Assembly (NCBI GenBank): GCA_013349735.1
Contig: DUZC01000012.1
Coordinates: forward strand, 1 to 18,383
Source of the DNA: Rhodospirillaceae bacterium
GTDB lineage: Bacteria > Pseudomonadota > Alphaproteobacteria > Rhodospirillales > Magnetospirillaceae
Length of the DNA stretch: 18,383 nucleotides
Reading direction: 5' to 3'
Of the stretch, positions 16,616 to 18,383 are shown one piece after another (positions within the stretch are counted from its first letter, which is position 1; each line of letters opens with the position of its first letter). The notes under the pieces are model-generated. The model was not told the DNA's origin. It did no database searches and worked only from the letters and a program-made list of their open reading frames with translations. The translations under genes were made by a program, and so were the position numbers.

Positions 16616-18383
16616 TGGTCCCGGTCCTCTTATGAGCGCAGCCAACAAACCGCGCCGTGCACTCGGCCATCGTCCGAGATGTCCGGCTGATGGGGTCGGT
16701 CATGTAATAATTATCGACGGGTGACAGCAGCGGGTCGCCAGAAGGCACCCCATCGGCACCAAAAGCACCCCAAGCCGCCGGGGTAATAGTGTCCAGGCAA
16801 CCGAACACCGGATTAACCTCAACCAACCGCTTGCGCAGCGCGGCCAAGGTGTCATAGGGCAAGGCGCGGTTCAGGGTTTCCGACAAGGCCCGGATGATTT
16901 TCCAATCCTCCTTAGCTTCGCCCGGCGGGAAAACGGCCAGTTTTGTCCGCTGCAACCGCCCTTCGGTATTAACGTAGCTGGCCTCTTTTTCGGTATAGGC
17001 GGCACCCGGCAAAACCACATCGGCGCGATGCGCCCCGGCATCACCGTGATGTCCTTGATAGATAACGAAAGCCTTGCCCAGACGGTTCATGTCGATCTCA
17101 TCGGCGCCCAACAGATAGACCACCGAAATATCGCCTTTTTCCGCGCCTTCCAGAATACCTTCCAGATCGCGGCCGCCGGTTCCCGGAAGGAAGCCCAGAT
17201 CCAGGCCACCAACCCGCGCCGCCGCCAGATGCAGAACGTTGAAACCGTTCCACCCTTCCGACAGCATGCCGGTGTTTTCCGCAATCTTGCGGGCCAGCCC
17301 TAAAAGGATATCACCATCGACCCGGGTCAACGCGCCCTGACCAAGGATCAGCATCGGCTTCTTGGCCGCCTTCAATTTCGCAGCGAACGGATGGCTACCA
17401 TCGGCCAAAGCCGTCAAAACAGCCGCCGCATCGCCCAGATGTTCATGCTTATAGGTCAGATTGGCCTTCGGCCCGACGACGCCGACCGACAAACCACCCC
17501 GCAGCCAGCGCTTGCGGATACGGGCATTCAGAACCGGCGCCTCGGTCCGTGGATTGGTTCCGATCAACAAAATGGCGTCGGTGGCATCGATCCCGGCGAT
17601 GGTGCTGTTGAACAGATAGGACGCCCGGGGCGCACCATTCAGTTTCGCCCCATCCTGGCGACAATCAATATTGGCCGAGTCCAGTTTGCCAAACAAATCC
17701 TTCAAGGCCAGCATCGACTCGGCATCGGCCAGATCACCGGCGATGGCCGCCAACTTGCTGCCGCCCAGCCCATTGACCTTGGCGGCGATCGCCGAAAGGG
17801 CAACACCCCAGGATACCGGTTCCAATTTGCCATTCTTCCGCAGATAAGGCCGGTCAAGACGCTGACGCATCAGACCGTCGACGGCAAAGCGGCTTTTATC
17901 GCCCAGCCATTCCTCATTCACATCGTCATTGATACGCGGCAAAATGCGCATGACCTGATTGGCCCTGGCATCGACCCGGATATTCGCCCCCAGGGCATCC
18001 AGGACATCAATGCTCTCGGTCTTTTTCAACTCCCACGGCCGGGCGGTAAAGGCGTAGGGCTTGCTGGTCAGCGCCCCCACCGGACAAAGATCAATGATAT
18101 TGCCCGACAGTTCCGACGACAGGGCTTTTTCGACATAAGTGCCGATTTCCACATGCTCGCCGCGCCCGGTCGCCCCCAATTCGGGGATACCGGCTACCTC
18201 GGTAATGAACCGGACACAACGGGTGCAATGGATGCAGCGGGTCATGGTCGTGCGGACCAAAGGACCGAAATCCTTGTCCTTCACCGCGCGCTTATTTTCC
18301 TCATAGCGGCTGCGGTCAGAGCCATAAGCCATGACCTCATCCTGCAGATCGCATTCGCCACCCTGATCGCAGATCGGGCAATC
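16608..18383 (-). CDS. nuoG: NADH:quinone oxidoreductase subunit G (5' end beyond window)
   Basis: The frame stays open to the window edge and 591 aa are visible. About 100 N-terminal residues, with the [2Fe-2S] domain and the His ligand of N5, lie outside. The first residues, [17 protein letters not shown], hold three Cys of the His/Cys-ligated N5 cluster. C50, C53 and C56 (CIHCTRC) and C100 (DLCPVG) ligate N4. The rest is the molybdopterin-oxidoreductase-like fold, vestigial in complex I. There is no CxxCxxxC motif after DLCPVGAL, so the extra N7 cluster of E. coli-type NuoG is absent, as in mitochondrial NDUFS1, which this sequence resembles closely ([28 protein letters not shown]). The stop overlaps nuoH by 8 nt. 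Confidence 0.96.
   Translation of the reverse strand, partial: DCPICDQGGECDLQDEVMAYGSDRSRYEENKRAVKDKDFGPLVRTTMTRCIHCTRCVRFITEVAGIPELGATGRGEHVEIGTYVEKALSSELSGNIIDLCPVGALTSKPYAFTARPWELKKTESIDVLDALGANIRVDARANQVMRILPRINDDVNEEWLGDKSRFAVDGLMRQRLDRPYLRKNGKLEPVSWGVALSAIAAKVNGLGGSKLAAIAGDLADAESMLALKDLFGKLDSANIDCRQDGAKLNGAPRASYLFNSTIAGIDATDAILLIGTNPRTEAPVLNARIRKRWLRGGLSVGVVGPKANLTYKHEHLGDAAAVLTALADGSHPFAAKLKAAKKPMLILGQGALTRVDGDILLGLARKIAENTGMLSEGWNGFNVLHLAAARVGGLDLGFLPGTGGRDLEGILEGAEKGDISVVYLLGADEIDMNRLGKAFVIYQGHHGDAGAHRADVVLPGAAYTEKEASYVNTEGRLQRTKLAVFPPGEAKEDWKIIRALSETLNRALPYDTLAALRKRLVEVNPVFGCLDTITPAAWGAFGADGVPSGDPLLSPVDNYYMTDPISRTSRTMAECTARFVGCAHKRTGTNG

Noticed and set aside
16616..16648. Longer nuoH reading from a TTG, adding 11 residues
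   Set aside because: The ATG at 16615 has a ribosome site, gives the family N-terminus and overlaps nuoG by only 8 nt.
1..18383. CRISPR array, insertion sequence, integrase, toxin-antitoxin or defence genes
   Set aside because: None was seen on either strand; gene packing is continuous and all large frames are accounted for by housekeeping families.

Overview
This window is a compact chromosomal stretch from an alphaproteobacterium, most likely in or near the Rhodospirillales. The evidence is the strongly mitochondrion-like complex I subunits, the order nuo–birA–coaX–rnj–mce–proS–lolC–lolD (a familiar alphaproteobacterial neighbourhood, recalled rather than searched), and alpha-type RNase J and CoaX. 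All well-supported protein genes lie on the minus strand and are read from high to low coordinates. They are tightly packed, with many 1–8 nt overlaps.

Layout in transcription order. (1) 18383–9228: the distal part of the NADH:quinone oxidoreductase operon, nuoG (5' end cut by the window edge), nuoH, nuoI, nuoJ, nuoK, nuoL, nuoM, nuoN. These supply an iron–sulfur arm subunit, the connecting ferredoxin subunit, the quinone-site subunit and the proton-pumping membrane arm. (2) 9231–6065: birA (biotin ligase), coaX (type III pantothenate kinase) and rnj (RNase J), joined to nuo by an ATGA overlap at nuoN/birA and another at coaX/rnj. (3) 6001–5052: mce (methylmalonyl-CoA epimerase) and a divergent Tag-family DNA glycosylase, possibly with their own promoter in the rnj–mce gap. 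(4) 5052–4799: an intergenic region whose plus strand carries a good sigma70-like promoter, three predicted hairpins and an intrinsic terminator, a candidate small RNA of about 130 nt. (5) 4798–4379: an unrecognised small secreted protein. (6) 4294–315: proS, lolC, lolD and a bacteriohemerythrin. (7) 314–1: a convergent intergenic region with a 12-bp hairpin, then what looks like the 3' end of a plus-strand gene.

The genes are mainly housekeeping: respiration, cofactor attachment (biotin), CoA synthesis, RNA turnover, propionyl-CoA metabolism, base-excision repair, tRNA charging and lipoprotein export. I see no mobile element, CRISPR array, tRNA or rRNA, and no convincing new multi-gene system.

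The items most worth a second look are: the archaeal/eukaryotic-like (type 3) prolyl-tRNA synthetase, with a degenerate C-terminal zinc site, at the usual alphaproteobacterial proS locus; the candidate small RNA at about 4920–5052; the hemerythrin where dnaE commonly follows lolD; and the unusual tag plus unknown-secreted-protein pair between mce and proS.
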